DNA of 64,000 nucleotides, taken from NCBI RefSeq assembly GCF_039540375.1, contig NZ_BAABEX010000004.1, positions 62,001-126,000 of the forward strand. The letters are read 5' to 3'. Under the pieces are notes generated by a model, which saw only the letters and a program-made list of their open reading frames with translations, was not told the origin of the DNA and did not search any database. Both the position numbers and the translations under genes were made by a program. This DNA is from Acidovorax_G lacteus (GTDB lineage: Bacteria > Pseudomonadota > Gammaproteobacteria > Burkholderiales > Burkholderiaceae_C). Below are positions 26,551 to 34,923 of the stretch, piece by piece. The stretch's first letter is position 1; the number at the start of each line of letters is the position of its first letter.

Positions 26551-27306
26551 ATGAGCTGGGATTGGCAGGTGTTCTGCCAGGACACCATGGACCGGGAAGT
26601 GGTGCAAGGCTGCTTTGGCAAGGGCGGCGACATCACCTACCTGGACTGGATGCTGTCGGCCTGGGGCTGGACGGTGTCGGTTGCCGTGCTGGCTTTGGTG
26701 CTGGCGCTGGTGGTGGGTTCCATCGTGGGCACGCTGCGCACGCTGCAGGACCGGCCGATGGTCGTGCGCCTGGGCAATGCGTGGGTGGAACTGTTCCGCA
26801 ACATTCCGCTGCTGGTGCAGATTTTCCTGTGGTACCACGTACTGCCGACGCTGTTTCCGGTGCTGCGGGGCGTGCCGGGCTTTGCGCTGGTGGTGCTGGC
26901 GCTGGGTTTCTTCACGTCGGCCCGTATTGCCGAGCAGGTGCGCTCGGGTATCCAGGCGCTGCCGCGGGGCCAGCGTTACGCGGGCATGGCCGTAGGCTTC
27001 ACCACGTTTCAGACCTACCGCTATGTGCTGCTGCCCATGGCGTTTCGCATCATCGTCCCGCCGCTGACGAGCGAGACGATGAACATCTTCAAGAACTCGT
27101 CGGTGGCCTTTGCCGTGTCGGTGGCCGAACTGACCATGTTTGCCATGCAGGCGCAGGAAGAAACCTCGCGCGGTATTGAGATCTACCTGGCTGTGACAGG
27201 CCTGTACATCGTGTCGGCCTTTGCCATCAACCGCATCATGGCCTTCATCGAGAAGCGCGTGCGGGTGCCGGGCCTGATCGCCGCAGGCGGGGCAGGGGGG
27301 CACTGA
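26551..27306 (+). CDS. gltJ: Glutamate/aspartate ABC transporter permease
   Basis: Inner-membrane permease of 251 aa with about five hydrophobic helices. The cytoplasmic EAA-like loop that contacts the ATPase is seen as QALPRGQRYAGMAVGFTTFQ near residue 135. AAGGGG lies before the ATG. Ends one base before gltK. Family: His/Glu/Gln/Arg/opine type of polar amino-acid importers. Confidence 0.9.
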   Translation: MSWDWQVFCQDTMDREVVQGCFGKGGDITYLDWMLSAWGWTVSVAVLALVLALVVGSIVGTLRTLQDRPMVVRLGNAWVELFRNIPLLVQIFLWYHVLPTLFPVLRGVPGFALVVLALGFFTSARIAEQVRSGIQALPRGQRYAGMAVGFTTFQTYRYVLLPMAFRIIVPPLTSETMNIFKNSSVAFAVSVAELTMFAMQAQEETSRGIEIYLAVTGLYIVSAFAINRIMAFIEKRVRVPGLIAAGGAGGH

Positions 27307-27307
27307 G

Positions 27308-27973
27308 ATGAATCTCGATTTTTCGTTCTACAACTGGGACCTGATCTCCAACTTCGTGCTCAAGGGGCTGTACTTCAGCCTGATGCTCACGGTGGTGGCC
27401 ACGATCGGGGGCATCTTCTTCGGCACGCTGCTGGCGCTGATGCGACTGTCGGGCAAGAAGTGGCTGGAAGTGCCGGCCACCATCTACGTCAACGGCATGC
27501 GCAGCATTCCGCTGGTGATGGTGATCCTGTGGTTCTTCCTGCTCGTGCCGCTGCTCATCGGTCGCCCGATCGGGGCCGAACTTTCGGCCGTGATCACCTT
27601 CATCGCGTTTGAAGCCGCGTACTTCAGCGAGATCATGCGCGCTGGCATCCAGTCGATTCCGCGCGGCCAGATCTTCGCGGGCCAGGCGCTGGGCATGACC
27701 TATGGCCAGAACATGAAGCTGGTGGTGCTGCCCCAGGCTTTCCGCAACATGCTGCCGGTGCTGCTCACGCAGACCATCATCCTGTTCCAGGACACGTCGC
27801 TGGTGTACGCCATTGGTGCCTACGACATGCTCAAGGGCTTTGAAGTCGCCGGCAAGAACTATGGGCGTCCGATCGAGGCCTACCTTGCGGCGGCGGTGGT
27901 GTACTTCGTGATCTGCTTTGCGCTGTCGTGGCTCGTCAAGCGCTTGCACCAGAAGATTGCGATTATTCGATGA
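27308..27973 (+). CDS. gltK: Glutamate/aspartate ABC transporter permease
   Basis: Second permease subunit, 221 aa, paralogous to gltJ and starting one base after its stop. The EAA-like loop reads SIPRGQIFAGQALGMTYGQN near residue 117, followed by VVLPQAFRNMLP. Both permeases should form the membrane channel with gltL supplying ATP hydrolysis. Confidence 0.9.
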   Translation: MNLDFSFYNWDLISNFVLKGLYFSLMLTVVATIGGIFFGTLLALMRLSGKKWLEVPATIYVNGMRSIPLVMVILWFFLLVPLLIGRPIGAELSAVITFIAFEAAYFSEIMRAGIQSIPRGQIFAGQALGMTYGQNMKLVVLPQAFRNMLPVLLTQTIILFQDTSLVYAIGAYDMLKGFEVAGKNYGRPIEAYLAAAVVYFVICFALSWLVKRLHQKIAIIR

Positions 27974-28119
27974 CACCCTTCGAGTCGCTGCGCGCCAGTG
28001 CCCCCGCAGCGGGGCGGTGTGGCCGGGGCCCCGGGACGGGCCCGGTGCCCTGCAAGCGGTGCCCGACATGCGGCACGCCCCGTGCAGCGACCCACAACTG
28101 ACATGAGTCGGAGTGAACA

Positions 28120-28857
<738 letters not shown>

Positions 28858-28861
28858 GGCG

Positions 28862-28926
28862 CATCCCCCTGAGCGGCTGCGCCGCTTCCCCCTTCTCTCG
28901 AACGGCTGCGCCGTTCGGGAAGGGGG
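28862..28926. repeat. CCCCCTGAGCGGCTGCGCCG-type repeat with nested hairpins
   Basis: Two nested dyads: GAGCGGCTGCGCCGCTTC at the left, then CCCCCTTCTCTCGAACGG paired with CCGTTCGGGAAGGGGG around CTGCG. This form is a common intergenic element in Comamonadaceae from my general knowledge; only one copy is present here. It may contribute to termination after gltL. Confidence 0.6.
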
Positions 28927-29064
28927 ACGCAGCCCTCGCTGCGGGGCGGCCCTTGCTCGGCTGCTCTGGCCTGGGGCCACGCCAGTTTTTGCCGCCATGA
29001 CGAAGCGTGCGCTGTGGGGTGCCTGGCTGCGCCGGCCCCGGGCAAGCACGTTGCAACGGTCGGT

Positions 29065-29089
29065 AAGCGCCCCTGGAGGGCGCTTTTTT
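29065..29089 (+). terminator. Rho-independent terminator after the glt genes
   Basis: Stem AAGCGCCC / GGGCGCTT, perfect over 8 bp, 5-nt loop, followed by TTTT (the T run continues from the stem). It is about 208 nt after gltL and before pyrC. Confidence 0.75.
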
Positions 29090-29169
29090 GTGGGGGGCGC
29101 GGTTTGTCGGGCTGCTGCGGCCGGGCGTATCGACCCGGGGATGGGGCAATCTGCGTCGGGGCTCCAAGC

Positions 29170-29224
29170 CAAAACAGCTGCTCGTGCTTTTTTGATAACC
29201 ACGAGCAGCTATCAAAACCATAGC
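29170..29224. repeat. Interspersed hairpin repeat
   Basis: Arms AGCTGCTCGTG (29176-29186) and CACGAGCAGCT (29200-29210), perfect over 11 bp, loop CTTTTTTGATAAC, right flank ATCAAAACCATAGC. A variant of the family with an altered loop. Confidence 0.8.
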
Positions 29225-29238
29225 AATCGCAGCGATGG

Positions 29239-29244
29239 GACAAT
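29239..29244 (+). promoter_or_regulatory. -10 box for leaderless pyrC mRNA
   Basis: GACAAT followed by exactly 7 nt and then the pyrC ATG at 29252. No Shine-Dalgarno site. The spacing equals that between GATAAT and the first base of rnpB. Confidence 0.45.
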
Positions 29245-29251
29245 CCGCACC

Positions 29252-30292
29252 ATGACCGCCACACCCGACACCCTCACCATCACCCGCCCCGACGACTGGC
29301 ACCTGCATGTGCGCGACGGGGAGCCGCTTTACACCGTGGTGCCGCACACGGCCGCGCAGTTTGGCCGCGCGATCATCATGCCCAACCTGCGTCCGCCCGT
29401 GACCACGGCCGCGCAGGCGCTGGCGTACAAGCAGCGCATTCTGGCCGCCGTGCCCGAAGGCGTGTCGTTCGAGCCGCTGATGACGCTGTACCTCACCGAC
29501 AACCTGCCGCCCGACGAGATTGCCCGGGCCAAGGACGCGGGCGTGGTGGCCTGCAAGCTGTACCCAGCCGGTGCCACCACCAACAGCGATGCGGGCGTGA
29601 CCGACCTGCGCAAGACCCACAAGACCCTCGAAGCCATGCAGAAGGCCGGCGTGCTGCTGCTGGTCCATGGCGAGGTGACGAGCAGCGACATCGACCTGTT
29701 CGACCGCGAGGCCGTGTTCATCGACCGCCACCTGATCCCGCTGCGCCGCGATTTTCCTGAGCTGAAGATCGTGTTTGAGCACATCACCACGCGCGAAGCC
29801 GCGCAGTACGTGGCGGGCAGCGATGCCTTCACGGCCGCCACCATCACCGCGCACCACCTGCTCTACAACCGCAACGCCATCTTCACGGGGGGCATCCGCC
29901 CGCACTACTACTGCCTGCCCGTGCTCAAGCGCGAGACGCATCGCCTGGCGCTGGTCGAGGCGGCCACCAGCGGATCGCCCAAGTTCTTTCTGGGCACCGA
30001 CAGCGCGCCGCATCCAGCGCATCTCAAGGAGCACGCCACCGGCTGCGCGGGCTGCTACACCGCCCATGCGGCGCTGGAACTGTACGCCGAGGCCTTTGAC
30101 GCCGTGGGCGCGCTGCACCGGCTGGAGGGCTTTGCAAGCTTCCACGGCCCCGACTTCTACGGCCTGCCGCGCAACGCGGGCACGGTGACGCTGCGCCGTG
30201 AGACCTGGGTCACGCCCGAGAGTTACCCCTTCGGCGGAGCCGAGCTCAAACCCCTGCGTGCTGGCGAGCCGCTCGCGTGGAAGCTGGCCTGA
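29252..30292 (+). CDS. pyrC: Dihydroorotase
   Basis: Zinc enzyme of pyrimidine synthesis that closes carbamoyl-aspartate to dihydroorotate. The 346-aa length is that of type II (E. coli PyrC-like) enzymes. Metal-binding HLHVRDG is at residues 16-22 and MPNLRPPVTT near 45; the carboxylated Lys lies in CKLYPAGATTNS; the catalytic Asp is in FLGTDSAPH near 250. The upstream frame runs through the hairpin repeat, so the ATG at 29252 is used. The next gene overlaps the end of pyrC by 16 nt. Confidence 0.95.
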   Translation: MTATPDTLTITRPDDWHLHVRDGEPLYTVVPHTAAQFGRAIIMPNLRPPVTTAAQALAYKQRILAAVPEGVSFEPLMTLYLTDNLPPDEIARAKDAGVVACKLYPAGATTNSDAGVTDLRKTHKTLEAMQKAGVLLLVHGEVTSSDIDLFDREAVFIDRHLIPLRRDFPELKIVFEHITTREAAQYVAGSDAFTAATITAHHLLYNRNAIFTGGIRPHYYCLPVLKRETHRLALVEAATSGSPKFFLGTDSAPHPAHLKEHATGCAGCYTAHAALELYAEAFDAVGALHRLEGFASFHGPDFYGLPRNAGTVTLRRETWVTPESYPFGGAELKPLRAGEPLAWKLA

Positions 30293-31083
30293 GCGCCATC
30301 GACTGGCAGCGCCCGTGGCTTGCGCCCTGGCGCGCCGAGGGCGAGGCTGCCGCCGCCCGCGTGCAGGCCGGGGCCAGTGTGGCCGATGCGCTGGCAGCCC
30401 AGGCGGCTGCCGGGGCGTGCCGCGGAACCCCTGCAACCGAGCCCGGCGTGGCCTTTGTGCCCCAGCACTGCCTGCCCGCAGGGCAGGCGTACGAGAGTTT
30501 CATCCGCACGCACCGCCAGGTGCCCACGCGCGACAACCTGCACGACTTCTTCAACGGCCTGGTCTGGCTGCGATACCCCGAGGCCAAGCGCCGCATGAAC
30601 CAGCTGCAGGCCGAGGCCATTGCCGCCCAGGGCGTAGGCGCGGTGCGCGGGCCGCTGCGCGATGCGCTCACGGTGTTCGACGAGAATGGCGCGCTGTGGT
30701 CGGCTCCTGCGCCGCTGCGCGCCGCGCTGCTCGCCCGCGACTGGCATGGCCTGTTTGTGCGCCACCGGGCGCTGTGGGCACAGGCGCGGCTGGTGCTGTT
30801 CGGCCACGCGCTGCTCGAAAAGCTGGTGACGCCCTACAAGTCGGTCATCGCTCATGTGCTGGTCTTGCCCGAGCAGCCCCCGGAGCACCCGGCCGACGAC
30901 GCCTGGTTGGCTCAGGCCTTACAGCACGGGGTGTGGCGCACCAAGCCCTTTGCGCCGCTGCCTGTGCTGGGCGTGCCCGGCTGGTGGGCTGCCAATGAAG
31001 ACCCGGCGTTTTATGACGACACCGCCGTCTTTCGCCCGCAGGCCGCAAGGTCCCGGCAAATCCCTGCAATCGCTGGGGCATAG
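30277..31083 (+). CDS. DUF3025 protein
   Basis: Protein of 268 aa with a GTG start that overlaps the end of pyrC, suggesting translational coupling. Contains the hallmark PTRDNLHDFFNGLVWLRYP (residues 86-104) and AKRRMNQLQAEAIA. The family is common in Burkholderiales next to pyrC but has no known activity. No signal peptide or membrane helix is evident. Confidence 0.82.
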   Translation: MEAGLSAIDWQRPWLAPWRAEGEAAAARVQAGASVADALAAQAAAGACRGTPATEPGVAFVPQHCLPAGQAYESFIRTHRQVPTRDNLHDFFNGLVWLRYPEAKRRMNQLQAEAIAAQGVGAVRGPLRDALTVFDENGALWSAPAPLRAALLARDWHGLFVRHRALWAQARLVLFGHALLEKLVTPYKSVIAHVLVLPEQPPEHPADDAWLAQALQHGVWRTKPFAPLPVLGVPGWWAANEDPAFYDDTAVFRPQAARSRQIPAIAGA

Positions 31084-31100
31084 CTGCCGGCGGGCCATGC

Positions 31101-31129
31101 CTTGAAGATACCCTTAGCGGCCCCAAGAT
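31101..31129 (+). promoter_or_regulatory. Sigma32-type heat-shock promoter of htpX
   Basis: -35 CTTGAAG (31101-31107), 13-nt spacer, -10 CCCCAAGAT (31121-31129). The E. coli sigma32 consensus is CTTGAAA-N13/15-CCCCATNT. It is 46 nt before htpX, a known heat-shock gene, which strongly supports the call. Confidence 0.75.
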
Positions 31130-31175
31130 AACGCCCCGTCGGGATACGATTTGATCCCCGAGTGGAGAGAACCCC

Positions 31176-32051
31176 ATGAAACGCATCGTCCTGTTCCTTG
31201 TGACCAACCTCGCCGTCGTGGTGGTGCTGGGCATCGTCGCCAGCCTGCTGGGCGTCAACCGCTTCCTCACGTCCAACGGGCTGAACCTGGGCGCACTGCT
31301 GGGCTTCGCCTTCATCATGGGCTTTGGCGGCGCGATCATCTCGTTGCTGATCAGCAAGCCCATGGCCAAGTGGTCGGCGGGGGTGCAGATCATCGACGGC
31401 AGCGGCTCGGCCGATGAGGCCTGGATCGTCAACACCGTACGCCGCTTTGCCGATCAGGCCGGTATCGGCATGCCCGAAGTCGGCATCTTCCAGGGCGAGC
31501 CCAACGCGTTCGCCACGGGCGCGTTCAAGAACTCGGCGCTGGTGGCGGTGTCCACCGGCCTGCTCGAAAACATGACGCGCGAAGAGGTCGAGGCCGTGAT
31601 CGGGCACGAAGTGGCCCACATCGCCAATGGCGACATGGTGACCATGACCCTGATCCAGGGTGTGATGAACACCTTTGTCGTGTTCCTCTCGCGCCTGATT
31701 GGCTACGCGGTGGACAGCTTCTTGCGCCGCAACGACGAAGAAAGCTCGGGCCCCGGCATTGGCTACTTTGTGACCACCATCGTGCTGGACATCCTGCTCG
31801 GCTTCCTGGCAGCCATCATCGTGGCCTGGTTCTCGCGCCAGCGCGAGTTCCGTGCCGACGCTGGTGCCGCGCAGCTCATGGGCCGCAAGCAGCCGATGAT
31901 CAACGCGCTGGCCCGCTTGGGCGGCATGCATCCGGCCGAGTTGCCCAAGAGCGTAGCGGCCATGGGCATTGCGGGCGGCATTGGCAAGCTGTTCTCGACC
32001 CACCCGCCGATCGAAGAGCGCATTGCCGCCCTGCAGAACCGCCAAGGCTGA
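31176..32051 (+). CDS. htpX: Membrane zinc protease HtpX
   Basis: Inner-membrane M48 metalloprotease of 291 aa that helps remove damaged membrane proteins. Two N-terminal helices (residues 4-24 and 37-59), zinc motif HEVAH at 144-148 with the third ligand Glu in SRQREFRADAGAA, and two further helices between. A GGAGAGAA site precedes the ATG. Transcription probably comes from the sigma32-type promoter upstream. A terminator follows. Confidence 0.95.
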   Translation: MKRIVLFLVTNLAVVVVLGIVASLLGVNRFLTSNGLNLGALLGFAFIMGFGGAIISLLISKPMAKWSAGVQIIDGSGSADEAWIVNTVRRFADQAGIGMPEVGIFQGEPNAFATGAFKNSALVAVSTGLLENMTREEVEAVIGHEVAHIANGDMVTMTLIQGVMNTFVVFLSRLIGYAVDSFLRRNDEESSGPGIGYFVTTIVLDILLGFLAAIIVAWFSRQREFRADAGAAQLMGRKQPMINALARLGGMHPAELPKSVAAMGIAGGIGKLFSTHPPIEERIAALQNRQG

Positions 32052-32085
32052 GCCCATGCCCCGAACGGGGCATGCGACACCGGCA

Positions 32086-32120
32086 ACCGTCCGTGGCTCA
32101 GGCCCCGGGCGGTTTTTTTT
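32086..32120 (+). terminator. Terminator after htpX
   Basis: Stem ACCGTCCG / CGGGCGGT (one G-T pair) with a 12-nt loop and eight T. It overlaps the 3' end of the convergent AraC gene (stop at 32098). Confidence 0.8.
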
Positions 32121-33228
32121 CGGCAGTGCCCAGCCCGGCTGGGTTCACCCGCCAGCGCTGGCGGGGCGCGCGCAGGCTTTGGCGCTGCCGATAGGCCTGG
32201 GGTGTCATCCCGGTATGGCGCTGGAAGATCCTCCGGAACGCAGCCGGGTCCTGGTAGCCACAGGCCTGTGCAATGCCCGGAATGCCTTCGAGCGTGATCT
32301 CCAGCAGCACCCGCGCCCGCGCACAGCGCAGGGCGTGCAGGTGGTCCAGCGGCGAATGGCCCAGCCCCTCGCGGAAATGCCGCAGCAGGGTGCGCGGGCT
32401 CACGGCGGCTGCCTTGGCCACCGCATCCAGTGCGTAGGGCTGCTCCAGATGCTTTTCCAGGAAGGCGATCGCGCGGGCCAGGGTGCTGTCGCGGGTGCTG
32501 CGGATCTGCCGCGCCTGCTGTGCCTCGAATGCGGCCTGCTCGCGCAGCGGGTCGGGGCGGGTGGCGGCCTCCAGGGCCTGGGCCAGGTCGTGCCCCAGCC
32601 CCTGCGCTGCCAGCGCCACCGCCAGTGCCGTGGCCTGCTGCGGCATGGCCGCACTCATCCACGGCCCAGCGCTGCAGTGCTGCTGCCCCACGGCCACGCC
32701 GATGTCCGGGTGGTCGTTGCAGAAGCCTGCGATGTAGTACCAGGGCAGCGCCACCTGCGCACCCCCGAGCCGCCCCGTGGCGGCGGCCAGCCAGGCGCCA
32801 CTGCCGAGTGTGAGCACCTGCTCGCCCTGGTCCAGCCCCAGCGCCAGACGGCGCACCAGCAGACCGTGCGCGGCCACCACGCTGCGGATGGATGGGATGT
32901 CGGCCGTGTGCAGCGGGGCCAGCAGCCAGTGGGTGGGCGCGCCTTCGCAGTGGCCCTCTTGCGCCATGGGGGCGAGCAAGGGGCCCAGGGTTTTGTCCGT
33001 CGCTGCCAGGGGCAGGCCATCGGCAGTGTGAAAGCACCAGCCGATCTGCGGTGCCTGCGCGCCGCGCCGCAGGCGTGCGAGCAGATTGGCACCGCGCAGC
33101 AACTCCAGCAGGTGCAGCGCATGGCCCAGCGCGGTGGCCGCCAGCAGCGGCACAGCCAGGCGCACGGGGGCGTGCACCGGGGCGTGCAGTGGGGGGGTGG
33201 CGGCAGGCGTTGTGGAAGGCGTGGCCAT
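32098..33228 (-). CDS. GlxA-like AraC-family regulator
   Basis: Regulator of 376 aa. The N-terminal two thirds is a DJ-1/PfpI-like domain (HTADIPSIRSVVAAHGLL, LTLGSGAWLAAATG near 140), and the C-terminal 100 residues hold the AraC double helix-turn-helix (AVSPRTLLRHFREGLGHSPL and IAQACGYQDPAAFRRIF). The start at 33228 is the first family-like ATG; a longer frame exists upstream. Convergent with htpX. Such regulators often control catabolism of quaternary amines or amino acids; the target is unknown. Confidence 0.87.
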   Translation of the reverse strand: MATPSTTPAATPPLHAPVHAPVRLAVPLLAATALGHALHLLELLRGANLLARLRRGAQAPQIGWCFHTADGLPLAATDKTLGPLLAPMAQEGHCEGAPTHWLLAPLHTADIPSIRSVVAAHGLLVRRLALGLDQGEQVLTLGSGAWLAAATGRLGGAQVALPWYYIAGFCNDHPDIGVAVGQQHCSAGPWMSAAMPQQATALAVALAAQGLGHDLAQALEAATRPDPLREQAAFEAQQARQIRSTRDSTLARAIAFLEKHLEQPYALDAVAKAAAVSPRTLLRHFREGLGHSPLDHLHALRCARARVLLEITLEGIPGIAQACGYQDPAAFRRIFQRHTGMTPQAYRQRQSLRAPRQRWRVNPAGLGTAEKKPPGA

Positions 33229-33747
33229 GGGGCAATGGTGGCCCCCAAGTCCGGGGCTGGGTCTGCGTGCGGTGGCGCTTGGCCATTCTGGCTTGCCGGT
33301 TGGCGTTTGTAGCGTCTCGCGTGCGACCGTGGCCTGGCTGGAGCGCCAGCGCACTGGGGGCCGGCGTGCAGGCAGCCGCAGCGCCGATCAGAGGGTGCGC
33401 GTCGGCTTCGGCCTGCGCAGCGGACCCAAAGGTTTCGTACGGCTGCGTCACTCCTTGTCCAGCGCACAGACGGGCGACCCTGCGGTGCGTGCGTGTCCGC
33501 CATGGACGGGCGCTCTTGAGCACCCCCACCGCGCATGGGTCGAGGGATGGAAGCCTGTGCATGGAACCGCATCGGCCGACCGTGCGGCGGGCTCCCCAGG
33601 CAGGCCACTCGGCCGCCTCGGGTCGTGTCACTTCCTTAGCGGTAAATCTGTTTCAAATAGCGCAATCGGTACCATGGGGTACCTATAATCGCGCGGCTTT
33701 TGGATGCGGTCGCGGTGACCGTGAATCTGTGGATGCGGGAGCGTTTC
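33229..33747. other. 519-bp gap without a recognised gene
   Basis: Between the divergent AraC and DUF4124-like genes. No protein-like frame on either strand. It contains a TATAAT box with adjacent GGTACC copies near 33668-33689; the rest is ordinary GC-rich sequence. Confidence 0.5.
33668..33689 (+). promoter_or_regulatory. Perfect TATAAT box with abutting GGTACC pair
   Basis: GGTACC-ATGG-GGTACC (33668-33683) followed at once by TATAAT (33684-33689). The first part forms an imperfect palindrome overlapping the spacer of the promoter, a good place for a repressor. No recognisable -35 box at 17 nt. Transcription would serve the DUF4124-like gene at 33748. Confidence 0.5.
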
Positions 33748-34212
33748 GTGAAACCTGTGGTGAGTGGTCTGTCCAGCGTCGCCGTGCGGCTGGGCATGGT
33801 GACAGCGGTGGTGTGTGCAGCGACTGCCGCACAAGCGCAATACAAGTGTGCCGACGGCAAGGGTGCGGTCACGTACCAGCAGATGCCGTGCCCCAAAGAG
33901 CACCGCGAACTTCCGCACTCGATCCGCAGCCAGCCGGTGGCCGAGAGTGCCCCGGCGCCGTCCGCTGCGTCGCCCTCCACGGCATCAGGCGGTGCAGCCC
34001 CGGCACGCTCCAGCGGCAACCAGACGGCGCGTACAGCTCCCTCGGGCCGACCGTGCAAGACGGCGGCCGAGTACGCGGAGATCAAGCGCGAGCTCTCCAA
34101 GCCCAAAGCCAAACCGGCGCCGGGCGAAGATCCGTCGATGGCCGCCTTGGCCAACAGCCTGTTTGCAGGCGTCGAAAAGAAGCTCGAAGAGGAAATGAAG
34201 GCCTGTCTTTGA
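33748..34212 (+). CDS. Exported DUF4124-like protein
   Basis: Protein of 154 aa with a signal peptide ending AAQAQ. The mature start YKCADGKGAVTYQQMPCP resembles the DUF4124 domain (aromatic-Lys-x-x-D-x-x-G-x-V-x-Y). The remainder is Ala/Ser/Pro-rich and ends in a charged helix. The GTG at 33748 is preferred because GGGAG lies 6 nt before it; ATGs at 33733 and 33700 are alternatives. The gene below starts 23 nt after its stop. Confidence 0.7.
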   Translation: MKPVVSGLSSVAVRLGMVTAVVCAATAAQAQYKCADGKGAVTYQQMPCPKEHRELPHSIRSQPVAESAPAPSAASPSTASGGAAPARSSGNQTARTAPSGRPCKTAAEYAEIKRELSKPKAKPAPGEDPSMAALANSLFAGVEKKLEEEMKACL

Positions 34213-34235
34213 ACTGCCTGTCGTCGGGCCCAGGT

Positions 34236-34886
34236 ATGCGCCAGGCCGCCAGTCTGTTGGTGTCTTGGGCCGTGGCGGCGTCGCCCGTCTGGGCCCAAGC
34301 CCCTGGCGCTGGCCGGTTGCAGGGCCCTTGGTGCATGGTGGAGGTGCGCACCGCAGGGCATGCCACCCCCGACAAGGTGAATGTGCGCTTCGAGCGCGAT
34401 GGCCGCTACGAATGGGCCGAGGGCGCTTTCCGGCTGCAGGGCCGCTGGAAGCTGTCGTCCGACATGCTTGAGCTGACACAGATGCGCCCCATGCAGGTGC
34501 AGCTCGTCTCGGATCAGGAACTGCATCTGCACACACTGGGCTCCACCCTGCGCCTGCAGCGCGGGCCCTGTCCTGCCGCCGGGTTTTCTTCGCAGGAACG
34601 GCTGGCATTCCACAACGCAGCGTTTTCGGGTGACTTGCAGGCGCTGGCGGATCTTGTGCGCCGTGGGTTTCCCGTTGACACTCCGGACGACCTGTATGGC
34701 GATACCGGCTTGATCAAGGCGGCCAAAAACTGTCAGCTGGCGGTGGCCCGCACACTGCTGGAGCACAAGGCCGACCCGCGGCCAGCTAATCAGGAGGGGC
34801 GTACCGCCCTCGACTACGCCACCCGCAGCAACGCGCCAGCGGCCTGCGAGCCCGTCGCGCGCCTTCTGCGGCCTGCCCTGCGCTGA
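34236..34886 (+). CDS. Exported lipocalin-like/ankyrin repeat protein
   Basis: Protein of 216 aa. A signal peptide (MRQAASLLVSWAVAASPVWA) is followed by a beta-rich region (about 25-115; VRFERDGRYEWAEGAFRLQG), then two to three ankyrin-type repeats (AFSGDLQALADLVRRGFPVD, YGDTGLIKAAKNCQLAVART, GRTALDYATRS). Together these suggest a periplasmic binding or scaffold protein. It follows the DUF4124-like gene after 23 nt and is probably its operon partner. Function is unknown. Confidence 0.7.
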   Translation: MRQAASLLVSWAVAASPVWAQAPGAGRLQGPWCMVEVRTAGHATPDKVNVRFERDGRYEWAEGAFRLQGRWKLSSDMLELTQMRPMQVQLVSDQELHLHTLGSTLRLQRGPCPAAGFSSQERLAFHNAAFSGDLQALADLVRRGFPVDTPDDLYGDTGLIKAAKNCQLAVARTLLEHKADPRPANQEGRTALDYATRSNAPAACEPVARLLRPALR

Positions 34887-34923
34887 CGGCGCTCTCACTC
34901 CGCGCTTTTCGCGCGGCCACGGC

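Larger units (their letters stand above)
28858..29251. other. 394-bp intergenic region built of repeats, a terminator and a promoter
   Basis: Between gltL and pyrC. From left to right: a C/G-rich repeat element (28862-28926), a terminator (29065-29089), an interspersed hairpin repeat (29170-29224) and a -10 box for pyrC (29239). No protein-like frame. Confidence 0.7.

Noticed and set aside
33700..33747. Upstream starts for the DUF4124-like gene
   Set aside because: They would place extra residues before a good signal peptide and lack a ribosome site; GTG 33748 has GGGAG at proper distance.
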